64,000 nucleotides of DNA from Clostridiales bacterium (GTDB lineage: Bacteria > Bacillota > Clostridia > Christensenellales > Borkfalkiaceae): contig SVIW01000001.1 in the NCBI GenBank assembly GCA_015069295.1, forward strand, positions 287,503 to 351,502. Reading direction: 5' to 3'. The position numbers and the translations under genes are program-made. The notes beneath the pieces are model-generated. The model was given only the letters and a program-made list of their open reading frames with translations, ran no database searches and had not been told where the DNA came from. Each line of letters begins with the position of its first letter. Within the stretch, counting starts at the first letter, position 1. Below are positions 46,783 to 55,640 of the stretch, one piece after another.

Positions 46783-47710
46783 TTGTCTTATTTTCCTTTT
46801 GTAACTCTTTCATTTTTTTATTGGCTGATGCGATCATATAAATCCCTATGCCTATGGAAAGCAAACTAACGACACTCCCCGTAAGCGTATTGAATACGGA
46901 TATATTTATCTCCCCTTCGCCAAACATAGTTAGCAGTGCCGTTTGCAAGGCAAGAATGGACACCAGCGCGTCTACGAGATTGATATTACGAATAGCCCTA
47001 ACCGTTAAATCCTCTTGCTTGTGCGCTCTTATAAAAGAGAGAATCGACATCGTGATTTTATAAAACGCATACGCGGCGTAAGCGAATATCGTCCAGCCAA
47101 TATAGCTAAAATGCGCACCAGAGAATATCATTTGCGCGATTGCCGACGAAAGCGCGATATTTAAAATAAGCGTAATTATTCCGCTATTTCGATATACTTT
47201 TGCTTTTATATACTCGTCGTTTTGCACTTTCTTTCCGATTCTTTTTTTATGATAGGCAAGTACGCCGCCTCGAAGAAAGGCAAGCGCGATATAAAACGCC
47301 GCCAACGCCCCGTACCAAATGGAACGGTTTACGATACCCATATACGCGTTGAATCCGCTAAACAGCAAGCTTACGACGAAAGAACCAATCGCAAAAATCA
47401 GTGTTCTGAACCCGAAGTTTTTTAAAAGCAAATAGGTAAAATCGTGTTTTTCCATCCACGCTATAATTCCGCTTTTCAGTTTTGGAAAAAGTGGAAGTAT
47501 TAAATACACGCTATACGCAAGAGAAATCCCCGCTATACCAAAAAGGATATAGGCAGCAACGGCAACGGCGCCGTTTTCAAGTCCAAGCCCCACCATAACG
47601 AGGGAAAGCGTTGCGCTTAGAATCGCTACGATAAAGGTAAGAATTTTCGCCCAAATAGGTGGATTTGCTATCTTTTTCCAAAGAGCGCGAAAATCAATCT
47701 TCATAAACAA
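46766..47710 (-). CDS. multi-TM membrane protein in TCS operon
   Basis: 314 aa, ~8 TM; overlaps HK and 46396 genes. Confidence 0.7.
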   Translation of the reverse strand: MFMKIDFRALWKKIANPPIWAKILTFIVAILSATLSLVMVGLGLENGAVAVAAYILFGIAGISLAYSVYLILPLFPKLKSGIIAWMEKHDFTYLLLKNFGFRTLIFAIGSFVVSLLFSGFNAYMGIVNRSIWYGALAAFYIALAFLRGGVLAYHKKRIGKKVQNDEYIKAKVYRNSGIITLILNIALSSAIAQMIFSGAHFSYIGWTIFAYAAYAFYKITMSILSFIRAHKQEDLTVRAIRNINLVDALVSILALQTALLTMFGEGEINISVFNTLTGSVVSLLSIGIGIYMIASANKKMKELQKENKTNEQSI

Positions 47711-48752
47711 CGTCCTTTAATAAGATTGTAAAAGTACTTCCTTTGTTTATTTCGCTTTGTACGGCGATTTCTCCGCCTAAAATATCAATTACCTTTTTCA
47801 CGAGCGCAAGCCCAAGTCCGTTTCCTTGCGTGGAGTGCGAAGTGTCGCCTTGATAAAACTTTTCAAAGATTTTCGCGCCCGTTTCGCTCGTCATACCACA
47901 GCCTGTATCGCTTACTTTAATTTCTACGTTTTTATTTTTACGTTTTAACGAAATGTCAATCTTTCCACCTTCAGGGGTAAACTTGATAGCATTAGAAATA
48001 AGATTATTCCAAACGATTTCAAGTAGGCTTTTTGAAGAAAATATCGTAACTTCATCAAAATCGCAATTCAGTTCAAGATTTTTCTTTTCGATAATCGTTT
48101 CAAATTCAACAATGTTATCCGCCAAGGCTTCCGTTAAATTAAACGCTTCGTGCTTTTCTTGTATTTCTTGGTTTTCAAGTTTGTTAAGTTTTAAGATATT
48201 CGTAATTAAGTCGGTAATGCGCTTTGATGCGGATATCAGTGTCTTTGCATATTCTTTTCTTGTTTCGCTATCAAGTGCTTCGTCTTGCAATAGCGCTCCG
48301 TAGTTTTGTATCACTGCAAGCGGCGTTTTAATTTCGTGGGAAACGTTTGAAATAAAATCGGTTTTAAGCACTTCGTTCTTTTGAAGTTCCGTTGCCATTT
48401 TATTTAAGTTTTCCATAATCAAGTCGTATTGATTATACTTTCCGTATTCGTGCTTTATTTCAAGTCGAGTAGAAAAATCACCTTCCGCAATCTTTTCGGT
48501 GGCGTCTACTATTTTTTGTGTTGGACGTTCTACCGTTATTTTTCTTCTTATCCAATCGAATACGGTACAAAACGTGGCAAAAATGATTATTTCTATGAGT
48601 ATCAATACGGCGATCCAAGTAACGTTATCCGTTCTTTCTCTAATATAGTCGTAAACGAGTATTGCCATTTGCATAATAACGGCTATTAGTATAAAGAACG
48701 AAATCACACCCGTCCAGGTAAAACCTGCGGAAGTCGTTTTTTTCTTTTTCAT
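47694..48752 (-). CDS. sensor histidine kinase with very short extracytoplasmic loop
   Basis: HAMP; FISNVSHEIKTPLAVIQNYG H-box; NLISNAIKFTPEGG; DTGCGMTSETGAKIFEKFYQGD. Confidence 0.94.
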   Translation of the reverse strand: MKKKKTTSAGFTWTGVISFFILIAVIMQMAILVYDYIRERTDNVTWIAVLILIEIIIFATFCTVFDWIRRKITVERPTQKIVDATEKIAEGDFSTRLEIKHEYGKYNQYDLIMENLNKMATELQKNEVLKTDFISNVSHEIKTPLAVIQNYGALLQDEALDSETRKEYAKTLISASKRITDLITNILKLNKLENQEIQEKHEAFNLTEALADNIVEFETIIEKKNLELNCDFDEVTIFSSKSLLEIVWNNLISNAIKFTPEGGKIDISLKRKNKNVEIKVSDTGCGMTSETGAKIFEKFYQGDTSHSTQGNGLGLALVKKVIDILGGEIAVQSEINKGSTFTILLKDVVYED

Positions 48753-49426
48753 TTTAATACCACCTTATACCCAAGCCCGTGAACGGTCGCAATCTCAAAC
48801 CCGTCGCAAGCGGAAGTCTTTTCCCGCAGCTTCGCCATATATACGTCAACCGTCCTACTCGTGGTGGAAGAATCGTAATCCCAAAATTCTGCCATTAGTG
48901 CCGAACGTGTGAACGTCTTTTTCGGATAGGATAACATTTTAAATAAAATATCAAACTCTCTAACGGTAAGAGAGATTTCCTCCCCGTTTAACTTCGCGGT
49001 GCGTTCTTCGATATTCATAGAAAAGTTGCCAAGCGTGATCTCCTTTTCCGTTTCAATTTTCGCACGGCGCAATATTGCTTTCAAGCTCATAAGCAATACG
49101 TCAATGTCAAAAGGCTTTGTAACGTATTCGTCGATACCGATATTATAACCAAGCATTTTGGACGGCTTATCGTCCTTTGCCGTCATAAAAATAATCGGCG
49201 TCGTTTTATCCGTAGAACGAACGCTTTCGGCAAGCTCGAAGCCGTTCATTCTCGGCATCATAATATCGGTTAAAAGCAAGTCGCATTTTTCCTCGTCCAT
49301 CTTTTCAAGCGCCTCAAGCCCGTCGCAACACGAAACGACCTCGTACCCTGCGTTACGAAGGCTTGACGAAACAAAACGATTTAAGTCCGTATCATCTTCC
49401 ACAACGAATATTTTTATCATAAACAC
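48749..49426 (-). CDS. OmpR-family response regulator
   Basis: IFVVEDDTDLNRFV; LLLTDIMMPRMNGFEL; winged-helix SRTVDVYMAKLREK. Confidence 0.95.
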   Translation of the reverse strand: MFMIKIFVVEDDTDLNRFVSSSLRNAGYEVVSCCDGLEALEKMDEEKCDLLLTDIMMPRMNGFELAESVRSTDKTTPIIFMTAKDDKPSKMLGYNIGIDEYVTKPFDIDVLLMSLKAILRRAKIETEKEITLGNFSMNIEERTAKLNGEEISLTVREFDILFKMLSYPKKTFTRSALMAEFWDYDSSTTSRTVDVYMAKLREKTSACDGFEIATVHGLGYKVVLK

Positions 49427-49454
49427 GCTCCTTTTTAAGCATTATAGCTCTTAT

Positions 49455-49494
49455 ATTATAACAAATTGTTAGGGAAATGTTAACAAATTGTAAA
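49455..49494 (-). promoter_or_regulatory. promoter of TCS operon with three 11-bp-phased repeats TTTACA-N5-TTAACA-N5-CTAACA
   Basis: Half-sites at 49489..49494, 49478..49483, 49467..49472; -10 TATAAT at 49455..49460 (minus). Confidence 0.7.
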
Positions 49495-49570
49495 ACTTTA
49501 AGCAAAATAGTTTTTAGAGAAGAAAAGATCGGGTGAAATTCCAAATTTTTATTTTTTTAACCGCCTCCGC

Positions 49571-49602
49571 CAAAAAGGACATACCTTTTTGGGTAGAGGT
49601 GG
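49571..49602. repeat. collapsed third copy: terminator left arm joined to tRNA-Tyr-3'-end-like GGGTAGAGGTGG
   Basis: CAAAAAGGACATACCTTTTTGGGTAGAGGTGG vs copies at 49712 and 49895. Confidence 0.6.
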
Positions 49603-49711
49603 TATTGACTGACAAGCCGTCAAGGCGGCGCTTTGCCTCAATTTTAACACACTCACCCTTTTAAGTTCACAAGCAAAGCTTGCCCGCCCCACCGAAGTGG
49701 TGGTTCTTCAA

Positions 49712-49775
49712 GACACCTCGACCACACACAAAAAGGACATACCTTTTGGTATGTCCTTTTTGTGGTGGGCAGAGG
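49712..49775. repeat. duplicate of tRNA-Tyr 3' end + terminator (copy A)
   Basis: ~64 bp near-identical to 49895..49960. Confidence 0.9.
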
Positions 49776-49894
49776 GGCAGAGGTGCATTCTCGCCTGCGG
49801 CGAGAGCGTCGTCGACAAGGATTATCTCATAAAAAAACATACCGCCCGTTGCTTGTCTCCTCGCGCGAACCACCGATAATACGGGCTTCGTTGC

Positions 49895-49960
49895 GACACC
49901 TCGACTACACACACAAAAAGGACATACCTTTTGGTATGTCCTTTTTGTGGTGGGCAGAGG
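49895..49960. repeat. tRNA-Tyr 3' end + terminator (copy B, genuine tRNA)
   Basis: GACACCTCGACTACACACACAAAAAGGACATACCTTTTGGTATGTCCTTTTTGTGGTGGGCAGAGG. Confidence 0.9.
49915..49946 (-). terminator. intrinsic terminator of tRNA-Tyr
   Basis: Perfect 14-4-14 inverted repeat AAAAAGGACATACC tttt GGTATGTCCTTTTT. Confidence 0.85.
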
Positions 49961-50032
49961 TGGATTCGAACCACCGAAGTCGAAGACGTCAGATTTACAG
50001 TCTGATCCATTTGGCCGCTCTGGAATCTGCCC
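49948..50032 (-). tRNA. tRNA-Tyr(GTA)
   Basis: GGGCAGA/TCTGCCC acceptor, loop CTGTAAA, long variable arm, CCA. Confidence 0.94.
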
Positions 50033-50055
50033 ATATTTAGATGTAGCTTTTGTTG

Positions 50056-50131
50056 TGGAGCCGGTGATTGGACTCGAACCCACAACCTGCTGATTACAAA
50101 TCAGCTGCTCTGCCAATTGAGCTACACCGGC
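50056..50131 (-). tRNA. tRNA-Thr(TGT)
   Basis: GCCGGTG/CACCGGC acceptor, loop TTTGTAA, CCA. Confidence 0.94.
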
Positions 50132-50317
50132 GTGTGGTGCCTTGGGGTTATCAGCGGAATTTTGCGATGTATCGCAAAAGCATCGTCGCTCGATAAACAC
50201 TAAAAAAGAATTATATCCTTCCTTTTCCGCTCCTCACGCGAACCACCGATAACGCGGGATTCGGGAGTTACCCAAAGTATTACAAAAATTTTATTCCCGC
50301 AGGGAACTAAATTTTTG

Positions 50318-50393
50318 TGGTGCCTTGGGGCGGAATCGAACCACCGACAGGCAGATTTTCAGTCTGCTGCTCTACCAACTGAGCTACCAAGGC
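50318..50393 (-). tRNA. tRNA-Phe(GAA)
   Basis: GCCTTGG/CCAAGGC acceptor, loop CTGAAAA, CCA. Confidence 0.94.
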
Positions 50394-50399
50394 ATATTA

Positions 50400-50476
50400 T
50401 GGCGACCCAGAACGGGCTCGAACCGTCGACCTCCAGCGTGACAGGCTGGCGCTCTAACCAACTGAGCTACTGGGCC
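50400..50476 (-). tRNA. tRNA-Asp(GTC), identical in sequence to 32869..32945
   Basis: 77-nt identity by eye. Confidence 0.95.
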
Positions 50477-50508
50477 ATAATCTTGCGCTCACAAACAAGT
50501 GCTCGTAT

Positions 50509-50537
50509 ATAATAATCTATTTACGCATTTTTGTCAA
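50509..50537 (-). promoter_or_regulatory. promoter of tRNA cluster (TTGACA-17-TATTAT)
   Basis: TGTCAA 50532..50537; ATAATA 50509..50514 on +. Confidence 0.8.
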
Positions 50538-50666
50538 GCGTTTTTTTTGGGTTTTTCAATAATTTTTTCAGGATTTTAAAACTTTTTTGCAAACGCCTTT
50601 TTTATAAAAAGGCAGGCAAACGTTTTTACGAAAAAAAACCGTTCAACGCGTACCTGCCCCCTTCGT

Positions 50667-51857
50667 TTATTTTTTATAGAGCTTCGCCAAACCGCCCTCT
50701 GCCGTCTCGCGATACGAACGGTTTAAATCTTTGCCCGTTTCGTACATTGTTTGCACAACGAGGTCGAAAGATATTTTTCTGCTATCCGATAAAAAGTAGG
50801 CAAGCGACGCCGCGTTGATCGCGCGCATTGAAGATACGGCGTTGCGTTCAATACAAGGAATTTGCACCAAACCGCAAATCGGGTCGCAGGTCAGACCTAA
50901 ATGGTGCTCCATCGCAACCTCTGCAGCGTACTCTATTTGCCCTAAATTCAAGCCCTGTAACTGTGCAAGCGCTGCCGTCGCCATCGAACAAGCGCTGCCA
51001 ATTTCCGCCTGACAGCCGCATTCTGCGCCCGAAATAGAAGCATTGGTCTTGATCAAATTCCCGATAAGCCCCGCCGTCGCCAAAGCGTTGATAATTTCTT
51101 CGTCCGTATATCCTCTTCGTTCTTTCGAATAGGTAAGTACCGCAGGCAAGACTCCGCAAGCCCCGCAAGTAGGCGCGGTAACGATCGTGCCGCCCGACGC
51201 GTTTTCTTCGCTGACGGCAAAAGCGTACGCGCAAACCAGACGGTTTTCTCTTGCCTCTGCGCCTTCGTTTTGCACGACGCCGTCGTAAAGAACTTTTGCA
51301 CGGCGCTCCACCTCCAATCCTCCGGGCAATATTCCCGTCTTGGAAACCCCGCGTTTTACCGCAGCTTGCATCGTTTTCCAAACTTCTTGAAGATACTCCT
51401 TTATCTCTTCGCCTTCACATTCAAAAACGTAATCGCAAAGGCGCATATTCTTTTCTTCACAATATTTACGGATATCGGTCAGCTTGTTTAAGGGATACAC
51501 TTCTTTCCCTTCCACGTCCGCTCTTCCCTCCACGCGGATTGCGCCCCCGCCGATGCTGTAAACACGCATTTGCGCGGTTTTTGCCCCACCCATGTACGCG
51601 ATGAGCTCCATTGTGTTGGGATGCGCACACTCCGTTTCAACGTCGTATTTGAGCTTTACGTTCGGCAAAACGCTTTCTATAACTCTGCCCGTACCGTGTC
51701 CCTCGCCCGTTTTTGCAAGCGAGCCGAACAAACGCACGACGAAGCTGTCTGCCTGCGGATTTTCCGATAAAAACAGCTTACAAGCCTGTTCCGGACCGAT
51801 GGTATGCGAGGAAGAAGGACCTTTCCCGATTCTGTATAATTCTTTTAACGAGCGCAT
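50667..51857 (-). CDS. L-serine ammonia-lyase, iron-sulfur-dependent, single chain
   Basis: GPSSSHTIGP; TAPTCGACGVLPAV; CGLVQIPCIERN. Confidence 0.93.
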   Translation of the reverse strand: MRSLKELYRIGKGPSSSHTIGPEQACKLFLSENPQADSFVVRLFGSLAKTGEGHGTGRVIESVLPNVKLKYDVETECAHPNTMELIAYMGGAKTAQMRVYSIGGGAIRVEGRADVEGKEVYPLNKLTDIRKYCEEKNMRLCDYVFECEGEEIKEYLQEVWKTMQAAVKRGVSKTGILPGGLEVERRAKVLYDGVVQNEGAEARENRLVCAYAFAVSEENASGGTIVTAPTCGACGVLPAVLTYSKERRGYTDEEIINALATAGLIGNLIKTNASISGAECGCQAEIGSACSMATAALAQLQGLNLGQIEYAAEVAMEHHLGLTCDPICGLVQIPCIERNAVSSMRAINAASLAYFLSDSRKISFDLVVQTMYETGKDLNRSYRETAEGGLAKLYKK

Positions 51858-51952
51858 AAACCGCCTCCGTTTTCGTTCTGTAAACAGTATAGCATATTTT
51901 CACAAGTTTGTAAATAAGCTTTTAAAAGAAAGCAAAAAAATTTTCCTAACCG

Positions 51953-51988
51953 TAAAAAAATACCCGCAAAAAATTGCGGGTATTTTTT
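51953..51988 (-). terminator. intrinsic terminator of alpha operon
   Basis: AAAAAATACCCGCAA...TTGCGGGTATTTTTT. Confidence 0.85.
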
Positions 51989-51994
51989 ATACGA

Positions 51995-52501
51995 TTAAAC
52001 CAATTCGATAATAGCGGTTTCAGCGCCGTCGCCGCGACGTTCGCCGAGAAGGTAAATTCTCGTATAACCGCCACCCTGACCAAGTTCTTCTTTACGAGCT
52101 GCATATTTGGGAGCAATCTCGTTGAAGAGTTTGTCCATCAAGGGGTGCTGAACGTCAGCCGTTCTTGCCTTGAATTCGCTCTTCTTTTCATTGAAGCCCT
52201 TGATTTCTTGAAGGTCATAGGTCTTCGCCATAATTGCACGGCGAGCTGCAAGTTTCTTCGCGCCGTCTTTTACGTTGGTTACGACGATTTCCTTGCCCTT
52301 GCTGTCTTTCTTCGTTACTTCGTATTCGATGTTATCATCATAGCTGTTTACAGCCTTCGTGATAAGCTTTTCAACGTAAGATCTCAACTCTTTCGCTTTT
52401 TCAGCGGTCGTTTCGATTTTTCCGTACCAAAGGAGTTGGGACGCAAGATTTCTCAAAAGTGCGTTTCTTTCTTTGGACGTTCTTCCCAATTTTCTGGGCA
52501 T
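51995..52501 (-). CDS. rplQ: 50S ribosomal protein L17
   Basis: MPRKLGRTSKERNALLRNLASQLL. Confidence 0.97.
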   Translation of the reverse strand: MPRKLGRTSKERNALLRNLASQLLWYGKIETTAEKAKELRSYVEKLITKAVNSYDDNIEYEVTKKDSKGKEIVVTNVKDGAKKLAARRAIMAKTYDLQEIKGFNEKKSEFKARTADVQHPLMDKLFNEIAPKYAARKEELGQGGGYTRIYLLGERRGDGAETAIIELV

Positions 52502-52505
52502 AATT

Positions 52506-53456
52506 TTAATCCTCCTGTTGTTTTAATGCGAGGCCGTAAGATTCGAGTTTTTGAATAACTTCTTCAAGCGACTTTCTGCCGAGGTTTCTTACCTTCAACA
52601 TATCGTCTTCCGTCTTCTTCGTCAAATCTTCAACCGTGTGAATGTTCGCTCTCTTCAAGCAGTTGTAAGAACGTACCGAAAGGTCCATTTCCTCAATTGC
52701 CATCTTAAGAATTTGTTGCTGCTTGTCGTCTTCCGTCTTAACGAGGATATCCATACCCTTAATCGTTTCGCTAAGGTTCACGAACAAACCGATATGATCT
52801 TGCATAATCTTCGCGGCAAGAGAAATGATTTCCTTACCGGAGAAGGTACCGTCCGTCCATACTTCCAGCGTCAATTTGTCATAATCGACCGCTTGACCTA
52901 CGCGCGTAGGTTCTACCGTATAGTTTACTTTCTGTACGGGCGTATAGATAGAATCGATTGCAATATAATCGATAACGGGTTTCTTGTTTTCTTTTGCGGG
53001 TCTGTACCCTCTGCCTCTGCCAATCGTCAGTTCGATATCCAGCTTTGCGCCTTCATCGATCATGCAGATATACTGATCGCCATTGATAACTTCGATTTCC
53101 GCATCAATGTTAAGATCTTTGCCAGTTAAAACCGCAGGACCTTCCTTGCAAATATGCAGTACTTTTTCATAATCCTTATCGATTATCTTCGTCTTAATAG
53201 CAAGCGTTTTGAGGTTAAGAATAATTTCCGTAACGTCTTCTTTAACGCCTTCTACAGCGGATAATTCGTGTTTTACGCTGCCGTCAAGGAACTTGATGCC
53301 TTCTACCGCTGCACCGGGCAATGCGGAAAGAAGGATACGTCTAAGACAGTTTCCGATAGTAAGACCGAAACCTTTCTCCAAGGGCTCGCAAACTACTTTT
53401 GCATAAAAGTCGTCGTTTTCAAGCACCTCGAGTTTGGGCATATCCATTTCGATCAT
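52506..53456 (-). CDS. rpoA: RNA polymerase alpha subunit
   Basis: FGLTIGNCLRRILLSALPG; C-terminal domain LSVRSYNCLKRANI. Confidence 0.98.
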   Translation of the reverse strand: MIEMDMPKLEVLENDDFYAKVVCEPLEKGFGLTIGNCLRRILLSALPGAAVEGIKFLDGSVKHELSAVEGVKEDVTEIILNLKTLAIKTKIIDKDYEKVLHICKEGPAVLTGKDLNIDAEIEVINGDQYICMIDEGAKLDIELTIGRGRGYRPAKENKKPVIDYIAIDSIYTPVQKVNYTVEPTRVGQAVDYDKLTLEVWTDGTFSGKEIISLAAKIMQDHIGLFVNLSETIKGMDILVKTEDDKQQQILKMAIEEMDLSVRSYNCLKRANIHTVEDLTKKTEDDMLKVRNLGRKSLEEVIQKLESYGLALKQQED

Positions 53457-53478
53457 TATGTTACCTCCTGATATTCAA

Positions 53479-54066
53479 TTATTTGGAGTACAATTCGACA
53501 ATCATGTGCTCTGCAATCTGGCTGTCGATATCTTCTCTCGTGGGAAGCGCTAATACTTTACCTTCGAGTTTTTCTCTGTCAAATTCAACCCATTTCACGA
53601 TGAAAGGAGCTTTCGATTCTTTAATCGCCGTGAAATATTTGTTGCTCTTCTTGCTTTCCTTAACGCAGATCGTATCGCCGGGTTTTACCATATAGGAAGG
53701 AATGTTTACTCTTCTTCCGTTTACGTAGAACTGCGCGTGGGAAACAAGCTGTCTTGCCTGCAAACGAGTCGTTGCAATGCCCATTCTGTAGATAACGTTG
53801 TCCAATCTTCTTTCCAAAAGGATCAACATATTTTCACCCGTAACACCCTTCATACGGTCTGCCATATCGTAGTAATGACGGAACTGCTTTTCGCTGATGT
53901 TATAGATGAATTTCGCTCTCTGTTTTTCACGAAGCTGCAAGCCGTATTCGCTGATCTTGCCCTTTCTTACGTTCGTTCTGATCGACTTTTTAAAGCAACC
54001 GACAGCCGTAGGATCCAAGTCAAGGAATCTGCATCTTTTCAATCTGTTATATTTATTGATAGCCAT
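53479..54066 (-). CDS. rpsD: 30S ribosomal protein S4
   Basis: [36 protein letters not shown]. Confidence 0.97.
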   Translation of the reverse strand: MAINKYNRLKRCRFLDLDPTAVGCFKKSIRTNVRKGKISEYGLQLREKQRAKFIYNISEKQFRHYYDMADRMKGVTGENMLILLERRLDNVIYRMGIATTRLQARQLVSHAQFYVNGRRVNIPSYMVKPGDTICVKESKKSNKYFTAIKESKAPFIVKWVEFDREKLEGKVLALPTREDIDSQIAEHMIVELYSK

Positions 54067-54086
54067 AACTTTTCATTGCCTCCTGA

Positions 54087-54485
54087 TTAAACTCTACGAC
54101 GTTTCGGGGGTCTGCATCCGTTGTGAGGGATGGGAGAAACGTCCGAAATCAACGTGATTTCCAATTCGCAGGTGGAAAGCGCGCGGATTGCAGATTCTCT
54201 GCCTGCGCCGGGACCCTTAACGTATACTTCTACCGTTTTAAGACCGTGTTCTTTCGCTGCTTTTGCTGCGGTTTCCGCTGCCATCTGCGCTGCGAAAGGC
54301 GTACCCTTTCTGCTGCCCTTGTAGCCAAGCGCGCCTGCGCTGGACTGGGAAATTGCGTTGCCGCCCATATCCGTTACCGTTACGATCGTGTTGTTGAACG
54401 TAGACTGAATATGAACTTGACCTTTGTCAATCTTCTTAATTTCTTTACGCTTACGAGAAGCGACTTTTTTCTTTACTTCTGCCAT
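54087..54485 (-). CDS. rpsK: 30S ribosomal protein S11
   Basis: [36 protein letters not shown]. Confidence 0.98.
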   Translation of the reverse strand: MAEVKKKVASRKRKEIKKIDKGQVHIQSTFNNTIVTVTDMGGNAISQSSAGALGYKGSRKGTPFAAQMAAETAAKAAKEHGLKTVEVYVKGPGAGRESAIRALSTCELEITLISDVSPIPHNGCRPPKRRRV

Positions 54486-54507
54486 AATTATTTATCGCCT
54501 CCTCGAA

Positions 54508-54876
54508 TTACTTCTTCTTACCTGCAATCGCGCGTGCAGGACCTTTACGGGTACGAGCATTTCTCTTCGTGCTTTGACCGCGTACGGGCAAGCCCTTTCT
54601 GTGACGGATGCCACGATAGCAACCGATTTCCATAAGGCGCTTGATGTTGAGGGAAACTTCGCTGCGAAGTTCACCTTCTACTCTAAGGTTGTGATCGATA
54701 TATTCTCTCAATTTGGAAACGTCGTTTTCATCGAGATCCTTTACTCTCGTATCAGGATTGATGCCCGTTTCCGCGAGAATCTTTTTGGAAGTCGTAAGAC
54801 CGATCCCGTAAATATAGGTAAGACCGATTTCGACTCTCTTTTCTCTGGGTAAATCCACACCGGCAATACGTGCCAT
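54508..54876 (-). CDS. rpsM: 30S ribosomal protein S13
   Basis: [26 protein letters not shown]; start trimmed from 55020. Confidence 0.97.
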   Translation of the reverse strand: MARIAGVDLPREKRVEIGLTYIYGIGLTTSKKILAETGINPDTRVKDLDENDVSKLREYIDHNLRVEGELRSEVSLNIKRLMEIGCYRGIRHRKGLPVRGQSTKRNARTRKGPARAIAGKKK

Positions 54877-55159
54877 AGATTTCTGTCCTCCGTTTGTTTT
54901 TAATTCTTTTTGTTTTTTAGGTATATAGCGAACAAATGCAACCGCGCTTGGCAGTGGAAAATGCCGTACGCACCGCACCGTATTGTTTTCAAAGCCCAGC
55001 AACGTTATAACCTTGTCCAAACGGTTAAAAAACGTAGACTTTTAAACGCAACAAAACTGAATTTCCACAATTTTGCGGAAAATCAGCCTCATTTTTTCTA
55101 TTCGTTTTTCGGAAAAACATCGCTTTTTACGCGACATCCCCCAAATTACGGCAATTATA

Positions 55160-55189
55160 ATTTTACCATATATTGTAAAGGGATGTCAA
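55160..55189 (-). promoter_or_regulatory. internal promoter of alpha operon (TTGACA-18-TAAAAT)
   Basis: TGTCAA 55184..55189; ATTTTA 55160..55165 on +. Confidence 0.65.
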
Positions 55190-55219
55190 GCGTTTTGCGA
55201 CATATTTTTTAACTAAATT

Positions 55220-55336
55220 TTAGCCTTGTCTTTGCTTATGGCTCTTGCTCTTGGAGCAGATAACCATTACTCTACCGTTTCTTTTAATAACTTTGCACTT
55301 ATCGCACATAGGTTTTACAGAAGGTCTGACTTTCAT
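55220..55336 (-). CDS. rpmJ: 50S ribosomal protein L36 (missing from ORF track)
   Basis: Manual translation [38 protein letters not shown]. Confidence 0.97.
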   Translation of the reverse strand: MKVRPSVKPMCDKCKVIKRNGRVMVICSKSKSHKQRQG

Positions 55337-55376
55337 TGTAATTTTCTCCTTGTTAATTAAACTCTTTCGTCGTCGA

Positions 55377-55598
55377 TTACGACTTGCTACGCCACGTGAT
55401 TCTGCCTTTCGTCAGATCATACGGGCTCATTTCCAATTTCACCGTATCGCCTTCGATGATTCTGATATAGTTCATTCTCAGCTTACCGGAAATATACGCC
55501 GTGATAATGTGACCGTTGGAAAGCTGTACTTTGAAGGTTGCATTGGGCAACGCTTCGATTACTTTACCTTCCGCTTCGATTACGTCGTCTTTGGACAC
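55377..55598 (-). CDS. infA: translation initiation factor IF-1
   Basis: [40 protein letters not shown]. Confidence 0.98.
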   Translation of the reverse strand: MSKDDVIEAEGKVIEALPNATFKVQLSNGHIITAYISGKLRMNYIRIIEGDTVKLEMSPYDLTKGRITWRSKS

Positions 55599-55640
55599 AG
55601 AAACTCCCTCCGATTTTTAATCTTTGTTTTTATCTTTTTC

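Noticed and set aside
49712-50147. Genomic island att sites at tRNA 3' ends
   Set aside because: The duplicated 3' ends flank only ~185 bp with no integrase; better explained by decayed tandem tRNA copies.
49667-50200. Minus-strand ORF 177 aa (and 49822..50085, 50315..50512, 32758..32946, 32904..33134)
   Set aside because: These ORFs read through tRNA genes and terminators; artefacts.
54877-55020. N-terminal extension of S13 in ORF track ([13 protein letters not shown]...)
   Set aside because: True S13 start is [18 protein letters not shown] at 54876 with a GGAGG upstream; the extension is leader sequence.
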